DNA of 64,000 bases from Streptomyces sp. Sge12 (GTDB lineage Bacteria; Actinomycetota; Actinomycetes; Streptomycetales; Streptomycetaceae). Location: NCBI RefSeq assembly GCF_002080455.1, contig NZ_CP020555.1, positions 5,678,501-5,742,500 of the forward strand. The letters run 5' to 3'. This document shows, one piece after another, positions 20,110-30,126 of this stretch (its first letter is position 1; the number at the start of each line of letters is the position of its first letter). A model generated the notes under the pieces. That model was not told the DNA's origin and searched no databases. It worked only from the letters and a program-made list of their open reading frames with translations. The translations under genes were made by a program, and so were the position numbers.

Positions 20110-20489
20110 ACCCCGGCGCACGCTGCGCCCCGGCGCGCCACGACCCCCCAGTCGGCGGTGCCGCGGGGGCGCGGCGCCCCGTAGAACTGGTGGGGCCGGC
20201 CGCGACGGCTGAGTATCCGTACCTAGGCGCGGAAATGAGTACGTGCGCGGATGGGCTCCCACCTGCGCGGACGCCAGACTGGGAGCAACGGACAGGAGAC
20301 CCGGTCCGCACCGCCGACACGGGGCTGCGGAGCGGACCGGGGCCTCCTCCCGTGACCGGGACGGGGGAACGACGGGGGATCGGCGAACCGGTGATGCGGT
20401 ACGTGATGCGGCGGGGCTCGGGGGGATCGAGCCTCGCCGTTTCGCGTCCGCGGGTTCGGCGGTTCTGCGCGGTCGTCCGCGCCGCCGCT
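20110..20489. other. Intergenic stretch with one AT-richer block, no gene seen
   Basis: This gap separates the TetR gene from the convergent transglutaminase gene. At about 20209-20245 an AT-richer block contains gagtatccgtacctaggcgc and then gagtacgtgcgcgg; it includes a cctagg palindrome and two gagta(c/t) repeats. It looks like a promoter or conserved intergenic motif, but I cannot name it. An open frame from ATG 20234 runs into the adjacent repeat and the transglutaminase gene and is not credible. Confidence 0.4.
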
Positions 20490-20535
20490 GCCGGGGCTCC
20501 GCCCCGGACCCCGCGCCTCAAACGCCGGCGAGGCC
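20490..20535. repeat. Streptomyces interspersed intergenic repeat, copy 1
   Basis: The block contains ggggctccgccccggacc and then ccgcgcctcaaacgccggcg. The same pair of motifs recurs at 51625-51669 and, in diverged form, at 44786-44834. It can fold as a short hairpin (ggggc-tcc-gcccc). It sits at the 3' end of the transglutaminase operon and may act in transcription termination. Confidence 0.75.
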
Positions 20536-20552
20536 GAGAGGGCGGGTGCGCC

Positions 20553-22967
20553 TCAGCCGCGGGTGCGCAGGGGCAGGCGGGTGCGGAGGGACGTCAGGCG
20601 GGCCGAGACCGCTCCGGCCACCGCTGCCCAGCGGGCGGAGAGTGCCCAGGAGATACGGGTCGCCGAGCGCGGCAGCAGCAGGGCGCGCAGCCGGGGCAGC
20701 CGGTCCGCGGACTCCAGCAGCCCCGTACGGGCCAGCAGTACGTCCTGTGCCAGCTCCGGGTACGAGACCTCCGCGCCCGGGGGCGCGTACAGGGCCCGTT
20801 CCACCGCACCGGCGACCCGGTGCACGGCCGCCCCGGGTTCAGGCTCCAGGCGGCCCAGATCCACGATGCGGCCCGCCGCCCGGCGCGGGGACAGCGCCTC
20901 GTCCGGGGCCACACCCACGTCCCAGGCGGCGTCGCCCAGTTCCCGCCAGGCCGTCAGCACCTCACCGGTCGCCAGGCGGCGGGCCCGCAGCCGGGTCCGC
21001 CACAGCAGCGGGAGCAGGGGTAGCCCCAGCACCGCCACGACCAGCGCGGCCCAGCCCAGGACCGTCGTCACCGACAGCCCGTCATCGGGGCCGGCGCTCT
21101 GCGCGGGCGTCGCCGCACCGCACTCGCCGAGCTTCTTCAGGGCCGGCGGGCACTCGGGGGTCCCCGTGGGGGCCGTCGACGGCTGCACCGCGCTCTGCGA
21201 GGGCAGCGGCGCCGGGGCGGACGGCTGGGTGGCCGGGGTCTGCGCCCGCGAGTAGTCCGGGATGTTGATGCCGGAGCGGGGCGTCGGCTCGAAGCGGGTC
21301 CAGCCCACGCCCTGGAAGTACAGCTCGGGCCAGGCGTGCGCGTCGCGCATCGACACGTTCACGCTGCCGTCCGACTGCTTCTCGCCGGGGGTGAAGCCCA
21401 CCGCGACCCGGGCCGGGATGCCCAGCGAGCGGGACATCGCCGCCATCGAGAAGGCGAAGTGGACGCAGAAGCCCTCCTTGTCGGCGAGGAACCGGGCGAC
21501 CGCCTGCGGGCCGGTGCCCGAGGCCGTCCTCGTGTTGTAGCGGAACCCGCCGTTCACGGCGAAGTAGTCCTGGAGCTTCACCGCGCGGGTGTAGTCGTCC
21601 TTCGCCCCCTGCGTCACTTGGCGGGCCGTCTCGGCGACCACCGGCGGCAGGTTGTCCGGGATCTTCGTGTACTCGTCCCGGATCGCCGGTTCGGGCTCCC
21701 CGGCCCGCTGGAGCTGCTGGGGTGTCGGGTTCAGCTGCAGGCTGCGCACCTCGTACTCGGCGCCCTGGACGTTCTGGAACCGGTCCCGGCCCAGCTGGTC
21801 GCCGACCAGGGACCGGCCCGCCGGCTCGAACCGCCACTTGCCGCGGATCGCCACCGAGGTCGCCGGATACGGCATGGGGAGGTAGCGCTGGGTGTAGTTG
21901 TCCGCCGCGTTGATGAGGGTGGTGACCTCCGTCGCGGTGCCGCGGACCGGGGCACCGAGCCCCGGCGGGTCGGGCAGCCGTTCCGGCACGTCGATCAGGG
22001 GCCGCCCGGAGGCCTCCCACTTGACGCCGTTGAACTCGTCCAGCGCCAGGATCCGCAGGTACTGCTCGCCCTGCTGCGGGTTGTTCGTCCGGTACTTCAG
22101 GATCACGCGGTTGTCCTGCGCGTTCAGGTTGCTCTGCAGGGAGACCAGCGGGTTGACCGCCGTGATCGTCCCGCCCGGACCGCTGCCGCTCTCGTCGCCC
22201 TCCTGCGTCCCGCCCAGCAGCCCGCCGCCGAGCGAGGGCAGTACGGCGGGCACCACCAGCGCGAGGCCCAGGGCCACGGCGCCGATCCGCCGCCCGAACT
22301 TCACGGGGGCCGTCGCCTGCCCACCTGCGCCGCCCGCGAGGCCCGAGTCGGCGGCGCCCCGGCGCGGGGCCGCGCCGAAGACCCGGCCCCACTGGGCGAG
22401 CCGGTCCCGGCCCTCGGACAGCAGCAGCAACAGGTAGCCGCAGCCCGCCAGCAGGAAGGAGATCCAGGAGGCGTCCCCGCCGCCGGACAGGCCCGCGGCC
22501 ACCGAGTACAGCGCGAGCAGCGGCAGTCCGGCCGCGGCGGCGGTGCGCAGGGTCACCGCGAGGGTGTCCACCAGCAGACCGATCAGCAGCACGCCGGACA
22601 CCAGCAGCAGCTTGATGCCGTCCGTCAGCGGAGCCGGGATCGCGAACTCGCCCACGTCCCGGACGCCCTGGCCGAACAGTGCGCCGAAGTCCGTCACCAG
22701 GTAGGCCAGCGGCCCGTCCCCGGTGGACTCGCCCTTGCCGGCGTACAGGAACGCGAGCAGCAGCAGCGACACCAGCAGCTGCGCGGCCACGGTCAGCGTC
22801 CGGGCCAGCGGCACCCGCCGGGCCCCGGCGCCCACCGCGCTCTGCACGATCAGCAGCAGCCCGGCCTGGAGCAGCCAGGCCTGCGAGTCCACCAGCGGGC
22901 TCAGCGACCACGAGGTGAGCAGTGTCGCCAGTGCCGCGAACAGCGTCAGTTTCGCCCGCCCGCTCAT
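20553..22967 (-). CDS. TgpA-type transglutaminase-like membrane protein
   Basis: The 804-aa protein has about six N-terminal membrane helices (1-230) and an external DUF3488 plus transglutaminase-like core. One more membrane helix and a DUF4129-like C-terminal tail follow. Core motifs are EGFCVHFAFSMA (catalytic Cys), RDAHAWPE (His) and WTRFEPTPR, where Glu replaces the usual Asp, as in many family members. The ATG at 22967 overlaps the DUF58 stop by 4 nt. The three-gene set MoxR-DUF58-transglutaminase is widespread in actinobacteria; its task is unknown, though an envelope protein-processing role is often proposed. Confidence 0.88.
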   Translation of the reverse strand: MSGRAKLTLFAALATLLTSWSLSPLVDSQAWLLQAGLLLIVQSAVGAGARRVPLARTLTVAAQLLVSLLLLAFLYAGKGESTGDGPLAYLVTDFGALFGQGVRDVGEFAIPAPLTDGIKLLLVSGVLLIGLLVDTLAVTLRTAAAAGLPLLALYSVAAGLSGGGDASWISFLLAGCGYLLLLLSEGRDRLAQWGRVFGAAPRRGAADSGLAGGAGGQATAPVKFGRRIGAVALGLALVVPAVLPSLGGGLLGGTQEGDESGSGPGGTITAVNPLVSLQSNLNAQDNRVILKYRTNNPQQGEQYLRILALDEFNGVKWEASGRPLIDVPERLPDPPGLGAPVRGTATEVTTLINAADNYTQRYLPMPYPATSVAIRGKWRFEPAGRSLVGDQLGRDRFQNVQGAEYEVRSLQLNPTPQQLQRAGEPEPAIRDEYTKIPDNLPPVVAETARQVTQGAKDDYTRAVKLQDYFAVNGGFRYNTRTASGTGPQAVARFLADKEGFCVHFAFSMAAMSRSLGIPARVAVGFTPGEKQSDGSVNVSMRDAHAWPELYFQGVGWTRFEPTPRSGINIPDYSRAQTPATQPSAPAPLPSQSAVQPSTAPTGTPECPPALKKLGECGAATPAQSAGPDDGLSVTTVLGWAALVVAVLGLPLLPLLWRTRLRARRLATGEVLTAWRELGDAAWDVGVAPDEALSPRRAAGRIVDLGRLEPEPGAAVHRVAGAVERALYAPPGAEVSYPELAQDVLLARTGLLESADRLPRLRALLLPRSATRISWALSARWAAVAGAVSARLTSLRTRLPLRTRG

Positions 22968-24339
22968 TCCCGACCTCCGGTGGTTCCCGTAGCGACGCGC
23001 GCGGCCCCGGCCCGGCGCCACAGCTCGCCGAAGGCCACCCCGGGCGGGGCGGCCAGCGCCGTCCAGCCCGCGTCGCGCAGCCTGCGCAGCCGTTCCTCCA
23101 GCGGGGTCACGGCATGCCCCGGAGCCGGCTGTCCGCCCCAGCTCGCGCAGTCCAGTACGAAGGCCACCGCACCCGAGGTGCGCTGGCGCATCCCGGCCGC
23201 CAGTTCTGTCTGTACGTCGTCCAGGTCGCCGAAGAAGGCGATGAGGAGCCCGTCGCCGCCGGCTCCGCCGAAGCCCCCGCTGCCGCCGGCGCGCACCGCG
23301 TCGTAGGCGCGGGAGAGCCCGGCGCCGTCGGAGTGCCCGACGACCGCGAGGGTGTCCATCATCAGTCCGGCGGCCTCTGCGGACTCCTGCCCGCCGGAGG
23401 AGAAGCCTCCGCCGCCCTCCCCGGGCACCGAGTCGCCGGTGTCGGTGAGCAGACGTACGGAGAAGCCCTGTTCCAGGACGTGCACCAGGCTGGAGGCGGC
23501 CGCCGAGACGGCCCACTCGAAGGCGGAGTCGGGGCCGGCGCCGTCGTAGGCCAGGCGCCGGGTGTCCAGCAGGACGGTGGCCCGGCTGCGCTGCGGCTGC
23601 TCCTCGCGGCGGACCATCAGTTCGCCGTAGCGGGCGGTGGAGCGCCAGTGCACGCGGCGCAGGTCGTCGCCGCGCCGGTAGCCGCGGGGGATCACGTCGT
23701 CGTCGCCGGCCAGGGCCAGGGAGCGGCGGCTGCCGTCGCCGTAGCCGTTGGACTCGCCGGCCAGCCGGACCGGCGGCAGGGGCTCGGTGCGCGGTATGAC
23801 GGTGAGGGTGTCGTAGGTGCTGAAGGAGCGGGTCAGCTCGACCAGCCCGAAGGGGTCGGACAGGCGCAGCTGGAGCGGGCCGAGCGGATAGCGGCCGCGC
23901 AGGTCGGAGCGGACCCGGTAGGACACCTCGCGGCGCCCGCCGGGCTCGACCCGGTCCAGTACGAAGCGCGGGCGCGGGCCCAGTACGTAGGGCACCCGGT
24001 CCTGGAGCATCAGCAGGCCGGTGGGCAGCCGCGAGACGTTGTCCATGCGCAGCTGTACGCGGGCCTCGGTGCCCGCGGGGACCCGGCCCGGGCTGAGCCG
24101 GCGGCTGCCGGAGACCCGGTAGCGGGTGCGGTGCAGGGCGTAGACGCAGATCAGCGGCAGGAGGGCGAGGAGCAGGCCGACCCGCAGCAGTTCGCCCTGG
24201 CCCAGGACGTACGCGCAGGCGGCGGCGGCTATCCCGGCGGCCAGGAACGAGCGGCCGCGGGTGGTCAGTCCGGACAGCGAGGCGCGCAGTCCGCCGCCGT
24301 CCCCCGGGCCACCGGCGCCGCGCGGGGCACCGGCGCTCA

Positions 24340-24340
<1 letters not shown>
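22964..24340 (-). CDS. DUF58 domain protein
   Basis: The 458-aa protein has two membrane helices near residues 30-70, a beta-rich middle, and the DUF58 core (DPFGLVELTRSF, then PRGYRRGDDLRRVHWRSTARYGELMVRREE). Family members often have a von Willebrand A-like fold and act with MoxR ATPases. It starts at 24340, overlapping the MoxR stop by 1 nt, and overlaps the transglutaminase start by 4 nt. The middle gene of the operon is thus coupled on both sides. Confidence 0.88.
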
Positions 24341-25350
<1,010 letters not shown>

Positions 25351-25487
25351 CTGGTTCTCCTCGGCCCATTCCCAGGGCCGACGCCCTTGGCGCATGAACC
25401 GGCCCACCCCGAAACACGGACACCGTCCCGGGAGGATCCCGGGTGGTGCCACCCCGCATTCTTGACGGCGTTACGGCCTTGTGTCAC

Positions 25488-26039
25488 TCAAGAGCTGGGA
25501 TCGATCTCCCGCAGGAGCCCGGTGTGCACATCGAAGACGAAGCCTCGCACATCGTCCTTGTGGGGCAGGAACGGGTTGGTGCGGACCCGCTGCATGGACT
25601 GGCGGACGTCCTGGTCCACGTCCCGGAAGGCCTCGACGGCCCAGGCGGGGCGCTGGCCGACCTCGTCCTCCAGCTCGTGCCGGAAGTCCTCGGTCAGGTT
25701 CTCGAGACCGCAGCCGGTGTGGTGGATCAGTATCACCGTGCGGGTGCCGAGGGCCCGCTGGCTGATGGTGAGGGACCGGATCGTGTCGTCGGTGACCACG
25801 CCGCCGGCGTTGCGGATCGTGTGGCAGTCGCCGAGTTCCAGACCGAGGGCCTTGTGCAGGTCCAGGCGGGCGTCCATACAGGCCACGACGGCGACCTTGA
25901 GGACGGGACGGGCGTCCATGCCGGGATCGGAGAACTGTGCCGCGTAGCGCTGATTCGCCTCGACCAGTCGGTCGGTGACGGATCCGCCGACGGATGCCTC
26001 GGGTGCGGACTCGGCAGGCAGGGATGCGGAAGTCGTCAT
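25488..26039 (-). CDS. Beta-carbonic anhydrase
   Basis: The 183-aa enzyme has the zinc and catalytic motif ACMDAR (Cys, Asp, Arg) and the second zinc pair in HHTGC. GDCHTIRNAGG is also typical. It hydrates CO2 to bicarbonate. The ATG at 26039 has no ribosome-binding site but a ttaac-type -10 lies close by, so a leaderless message is likely. The frame continuing upstream to 26342 is noncoding. It lies upstream of the MoxR gene in the same direction and diverges from rsmH. Confidence 0.9.
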   Translation of the reverse strand: MTTSASLPAESAPEASVGGSVTDRLVEANQRYAAQFSDPGMDARPVLKVAVVACMDARLDLHKALGLELGDCHTIRNAGGVVTDDTIRSLTISQRALGTRTVILIHHTGCGLENLTEDFRHELEDEVGQRPAWAVEAFRDVDQDVRQSMQRVRTNPFLPHKDDVRGFVFDVHTGLLREIDPSS

Positions 26040-26434
26040 GGGTACGACGTTAATGGTCACCGCCCCCGTCGGCCTCGCGTGAGAGCGGACAAAGAACGTC
26101 AACGAGGCTTGTTGTGAGCTAACCCACAGGGGTGGGGGTGAGGCGGCCGTCCGGGTGATTCGCGGCATTTGCCGGTTCGCTCCGAGAGCCGCGCACGCCG
26201 CGCGGGGCGGTTCGTTGACCGCGGCGACCGTTGCACTAAAGTGACGCGAACCGGCCGGAGCCCGGCCCTGACCGGCCGCCCGGCCCCCGATGAACACTCG
26301 CGTGCGCGGCGCGTACGTACGGCCCGGCCCTCTCCCGCTCACCGGCCGGCCGGCGCCACCTTCCCCGGCGCCGGTCGCGGATGCGGGGAGGCGGGGGTGC
26401 GTACGCCTGCCGCGCCGTTATCTGAGAGGGCGCT
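26040..26434. promoter_or_regulatory. Divergent promoter region between the carbonic anhydrase gene and the dcw cluster
   Basis: About 395 nt without a credible gene. No mraZ homologue can be read on either strand, although mraZ precedes rsmH in many bacteria including mycobacteria. The segment at about 26090-26150 and the ttgcactaaagtgacg stretch near 26231 are AT-richer and probably hold promoters. GAGAGGG at 26424-26430 is the rsmH ribosome-binding site. Confidence 0.5.
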
Positions 26435-27394
26435 TTGACTAGCGAGTCCCGACATGTCCCGGTGATGCTCCAGCGGTGCCTGGACCTGTTGGCCCCGGCG
26501 CTGGAGAGGCCCGGGGCCGTCGTCGTCGACTGCACCCTCGGCCTCGGCGGCCACAGCGAGGCCCTGCTGACCCGGTTCCCCGAGGCCCACCTGATCGGCC
26601 TCGACCGCGACAAGGAGGCCCTGCGGCTCTCCGGCGAGCGGCTCGCGCCCTTCGGCGACCGGGCCACCCTGGTCCACGCGATCTACGCCGACCTCGCCGA
26701 GGTCCTCGACGGGCTCGGCATCCCGGCCGTCCAGGGCATCCTCTTCGACCTCGGCGTCTCCTCCATGCAGCTCGACGAGGCCGACCGCGGGTTCGCGTAC
26801 GCCCAGGACGCCCCGCTGGACATGCGCATGGACCAGACGACCGGCATCAGCGCCGCCGAGGTCCTCAACAGCTACGCGCCGGGCGAGCTCGTCCGGATCC
26901 TGCGCCAGTACGGCGAGGAGAAGCAGGCCAAGCGGATCGTGTCCGCCATCGTCCGGGAGCGGGAGAAGGAGCCCTTCACCAACAGTGCCCGCCTGGTCGA
27001 GCTGATCCGCGACTCCCTGCCGCAGGCCGCCAAGCGCACCGGCGGCAACCCGGCGAAGCGGACCTTCCAGGCGCTGCGGATTGAGGTCAACGGAGAGCTC
27101 TCGGGCCTGGAGCGGGCCATCCCGGCGGCGGTGGACCGGATCGCGGTCGGCGGCCGGATCGCGGTGCTCTCGTACCACTCGCTGGAGGACCGCCTGGTCA
27201 AGCAGGTCTTCGCGGCCGGCGCGACCTCCACGGCCCCGCCCGGCCTGCCGGTGGTGCCGGAGAAGTACCAGCCGAAGCTGAAACTGCTCACGCGCGGCGC
27301 CGAACTGCCCACCGAGGAGGAGATCGCCGAGAACCGGCGGGCCGCCCCGGCGAGGTTCCGCGGGGTCGAACGCATCCGGGAGGCGCGACTGTGA
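26435..27394 (+). CDS. rsmH: 16S rRNA (cytosine1402-N4)-methyltransferase RsmH (MraW)
   Basis: The 319-aa enzyme shows [15 protein letters not shown] at the start, [14 protein letters not shown] (SAM site), [18 protein letters not shown], the MRMDQ motif and [14 protein letters not shown]. It methylates N4 of C1402 in 16S rRNA. The start is an unusual TTG at 26435 with GAGAGGG a few nt ahead; homologues start at the equivalent residue. It is the first gene of the dcw operon, and its stop overlaps the ftsL GTG (GTGA). Confidence 0.93.
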   Translation: MTSESRHVPVMLQRCLDLLAPALERPGAVVVDCTLGLGGHSEALLTRFPEAHLIGLDRDKEALRLSGERLAPFGDRATLVHAIYADLAEVLDGLGIPAVQGILFDLGVSSMQLDEADRGFAYAQDAPLDMRMDQTTGISAAEVLNSYAPGELVRILRQYGEEKQAKRIVSAIVREREKEPFTNSARLVELIRDSLPQAAKRTGGNPAKRTFQALRIEVNGELSGLERAIPAAVDRIAVGGRIAVLSYHSLEDRLVKQVFAAGATSTAPPGLPVVPEKYQPKLKLLTRGAELPTEEEIAENRRAAPARFRGVERIREARL

Positions 27395-27945
27395 CCAAGG
27401 CCGGGAAGGTCGCCACGCTGACCCGCGGGCAGGCGGCCCGCCTCGGCCGGGCGCTCGGCGGCCGCCCGGCCCGCCCGCGGCCCGGGGGGCAGGCGGCCCG
27501 GATGCCGTTCGTGCTGCTCGTCGTGGCCCTGCTCGGCGGCGGCCTGATCAGCCTGCTGCTGCTGAACTCGGCCCTGAACGAGGGCTCCTTCCAGCTGACC
27601 AAGCTGAAGAAGGAGACCACCACCCTCACCGACGAGGAACAGGCGCTGCAGCGCGACGTGGACGCCCACTCGGCCCCCGACGCGCTCCAGCGCCGGGCCC
27701 ACGAGCTGGGCCTGGTCCCCGGCGGCAGCCCGGTCTTCATCGGCCCGGACGGCAGGATCGCCGGCAGCGCGGCACCGGCCGAGGCCCCGCCGTCACCGAC
27801 CCCGACCCCGCCCCCTGCTCCGCCGGCGGCGCCGGGCGCCTCCCCGGCCGCACCCACGGCGCCGGCCCCGGCCTCGCAGAGCCCGCAGGCCGCGCCCCCG
27901 TCCCAGCCTCTCCAGCAGCAGCCCACCCCCAACACAGGTCGGTGA
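27391..27945 (+). CDS. ftsL: Cell division protein FtsL
   Basis: The 184-aa bitopic protein has a basic cytoplasmic end and one membrane helix (about 38-60). A short coiled coil ([22 protein letters not shown]) and a Pro/Ala-rich tail (125-184) follow. Sequence is poorly conserved in this family, so size, topology and position between rsmH and ftsI carry the call. FtsL works with DivIC/FtsB and FtsQ to activate septal wall synthesis. The GTG overlaps the rsmH stop by 4 nt. Confidence 0.85.
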   Translation: MTKAGKVATLTRGQAARLGRALGGRPARPRPGGQAARMPFVLLVVALLGGGLISLLLLNSALNEGSFQLTKLKKETTTLTDEEQALQRDVDAHSAPDALQRRAHELGLVPGGSPVFIGPDGRIAGSAAPAEAPPSPTPTPPPAPPAAPGASPAAPTAPAPASQSPQAAPPSQPLQQQPTPNTGR

Positions 27946-28059
27946 TGTCGTGACGCGGATCCCTGCGGGGCCGTTCCCCGCCCCGCCCTTCCTCCCCCGG
28001 CCACCGCTGGGAGGTGCCCCCGGTACCCCCGGCGCGGCCCTGCCAGGGGCGGTGGCCGC

Positions 28060-30081
28060 GTGAGCCCGCAGGAGCCGCCCCGGCGGCGGGTGCCCGGGCC
28101 GGCCAGGCCGCCCCGGCCCGGCGACCGGGCCCGCGCCAACGCCCGCCCGGCCTCCCGCCCCGCGACCCGGCGGCCGGCGGGCGCCCGTACCCCGCACACG
28201 ATCCGCCTCGGCAGCCCGCGCCCCCGGCTGCGCCTGGTCGGCGTCGGCCTGACCCTGGTCATGCTGGCCTTCGTGGTCCGGCTGCTCCAGGTGCAGGCCG
28301 TCGACGCCTCGGCGTTCTCCGCCGAGGCCTCCAAGAACCGCTACACCAGCGTCAAACTGGCCGCCGAGCGCGGTGAGATCACCGACCGCAGGGGCGTGGC
28401 CCTCGCCACCAGCGTCGACGCGTACGACATCACCGCCGACCCGAAGATGTTCACCCCGCAGGACAGCAAGGCGCCCGACGCCCCGCAGCAGGCCGCCGCC
28501 CTCCTCGCACCCATCCTCGGCAAGGACGCCAAGGAGCTCGCCGACCGGCTGAGCACCAAGAACTCCCGGTACGTCGTCCTCGCCCAGCGCCAGACCCCCC
28601 AGGTCTGGAACCAGATCAAGGACCTCAAGCGGGTCTTCGCCGAGAAGGCGGCGGCCGACAAGCGGGGCAACGGCCCCGGCGCGAACGTCCTGGCCGGCGT
28701 GTTCAAGGAGGACAGCAGCAAGCGCGTGTACCCGAACGGCGACCTCGCCGCCGGGATACTGGGTTACGTCAACGCCGAGGGCAAGGGCGGCGGCGGCCTG
28801 GAGTCCTCCCTCGACAAGAAGCTGTCCGGCAAGGACGGCGAGGTCACCTACGCCCAGTCCGGCGGCCGCCGCGTCCCCACCGCGGGATCCAGCGAGAAGC
28901 CCGCCGTGCCCGGCACGGACGTCCAGCTGACCATCGACCGGGACATCCAGTGGGCGGCGCAGAGCGCCATCGCCGAGCAGGTCCAGAAGTCCGAGGCCGA
29001 CCGCGGCTACGTCATCGTCCAGGACACCCTCACCGGCGAGGTCCTGGCCATGGCCAACGCCCCCGGCTTCGACCCCAACGACCTGACCCGGGCCCGCTCC
29101 GCCGCCATGGGCAACGCCGCGCTCCAGGACGTGTACGAGCCCGGCTCCACCGCCAAGGTGATGTCGATGGCCGCCGTCCTGGAGGAGAAGAAGGCCACCC
29201 CGGAGACCCGCGTCGAGGTCCCCAACCGGCTCCACCGCGGTGACCGGCTGTTCAAGGACGACATCGACCACCCGACCTGGTACCTGACCCTCAACGGCGT
29301 CCTGGCCAAGTCCTCCAACATCGGCACCATCCTGGCGACCGGTCAGCTCGGCACGACCCAGCCCGAGGCCAACAAGGTCCTGCACTCCTACCTGACCAAG
29401 TTCGGCATCGGCCGCCCGACCGGCCTGGAGTACCCCGGCGAGTCCCGCGGCATCCTCGCCGAGCCCCAGGACTGGTCCACCTCGCAGCAGTACACGATCC
29501 CTTTCGGCCAGGGCCTGTCCCTGAACGCCATGCAGGCGGCCTCCGTGTACTCGACCATCGCCAACGGCGGGGTCCGCATCGAGCCCACCCTGGTCCGCGG
29601 CACCAAGGGCCCCGACGGCCGCTTCACCCCGGCCCCGGCGCCCGAGACGAACCGCGTGATCAGCCCGGAGACCGCCAAGACCCTCGCCCAGATGCTCGAA
29701 TCCGTCGTCGACGACCAGGAGGGCACCGGCACCAAGGCGAAGATCCCCGGCTACCGGGTCGGCGGCAAGACCGGCACCTCCAACCGGGTGGATCCGGCCA
29801 CCGGCCGCTACAAGGGCTACACCGCGTCCTTCGCCGGTTTCGCCCCCGCCGACAAGCCGCGCATCACCGTCTACTGCGCCATCCAGAACCCCACGAAGGG
29901 CAGCTACTTCGGCGGCCAGATCTGCGGCCCCATCTACAAGAAGGTCATGGAGTTCGCGCTCAAGACCCTCCAGGTGGCCCCCACGGGAACCGCACCCGCC
30001 GGGCTTCCCGTCACCTACGACGCCGCCCCCCAGCCCGCCCCCAAGCCCGCCCCGCAGCCCAGTCCGCAGCCCGGTCAGTGA
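28060..30081 (+). CDS. ftsI: Septal peptidoglycan transpeptidase FtsI (class B PBP)
   Basis: The 673-aa protein has a Pro/Arg-rich cytoplasmic end, one membrane helix (about 57-76), a PBP dimerisation domain and a transpeptidase domain. Active-site motifs are S363TAK, S418SN and K570TGT. It cross-links peptidoglycan at the septum. A 114-nt gap after ftsL is unusual for this operon. No upstream in-frame start is visible, and the GTG at 28060 has a weak ribosome-binding site. The tail is a Pro/Gln/Lys repeat (APQPAPKPAPQPSPQPGQ). Confidence 0.95.
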   Translation: MSPQEPPRRRVPGPARPPRPGDRARANARPASRPATRRPAGARTPHTIRLGSPRPRLRLVGVGLTLVMLAFVVRLLQVQAVDASAFSAEASKNRYTSVKLAAERGEITDRRGVALATSVDAYDITADPKMFTPQDSKAPDAPQQAAALLAPILGKDAKELADRLSTKNSRYVVLAQRQTPQVWNQIKDLKRVFAEKAAADKRGNGPGANVLAGVFKEDSSKRVYPNGDLAAGILGYVNAEGKGGGGLESSLDKKLSGKDGEVTYAQSGGRRVPTAGSSEKPAVPGTDVQLTIDRDIQWAAQSAIAEQVQKSEADRGYVIVQDTLTGEVLAMANAPGFDPNDLTRARSAAMGNAALQDVYEPGSTAKVMSMAAVLEEKKATPETRVEVPNRLHRGDRLFKDDIDHPTWYLTLNGVLAKSSNIGTILATGQLGTTQPEANKVLHSYLTKFGIGRPTGLEYPGESRGILAEPQDWSTSQQYTIPFGQGLSLNAMQAASVYSTIANGGVRIEPTLVRGTKGPDGRFTPAPAPETNRVISPETAKTLAQMLESVVDDQEGTGTKAKIPGYRVGGKTGTSNRVDPATGRYKGYTASFAGFAPADKPRITVYCAIQNPTKGSYFGGQICGPIYKKVMEFALKTLQVAPTGTAPAGLPVTYDAAPQPAPKPAPQPSPQPGQ

Positions 30082-30126
30082 CCCACAGCCCCGACCGGCC
30101 CGCCAGAAAAGCGTGAGGCACCACCA

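Noticed and set aside
25351-25487. Possible small gene between the MoxR and carbonic anhydrase genes
   Set aside because: The frame extending MoxR upstream lacks a start signal. The 137 nt read as leader and promoter only.
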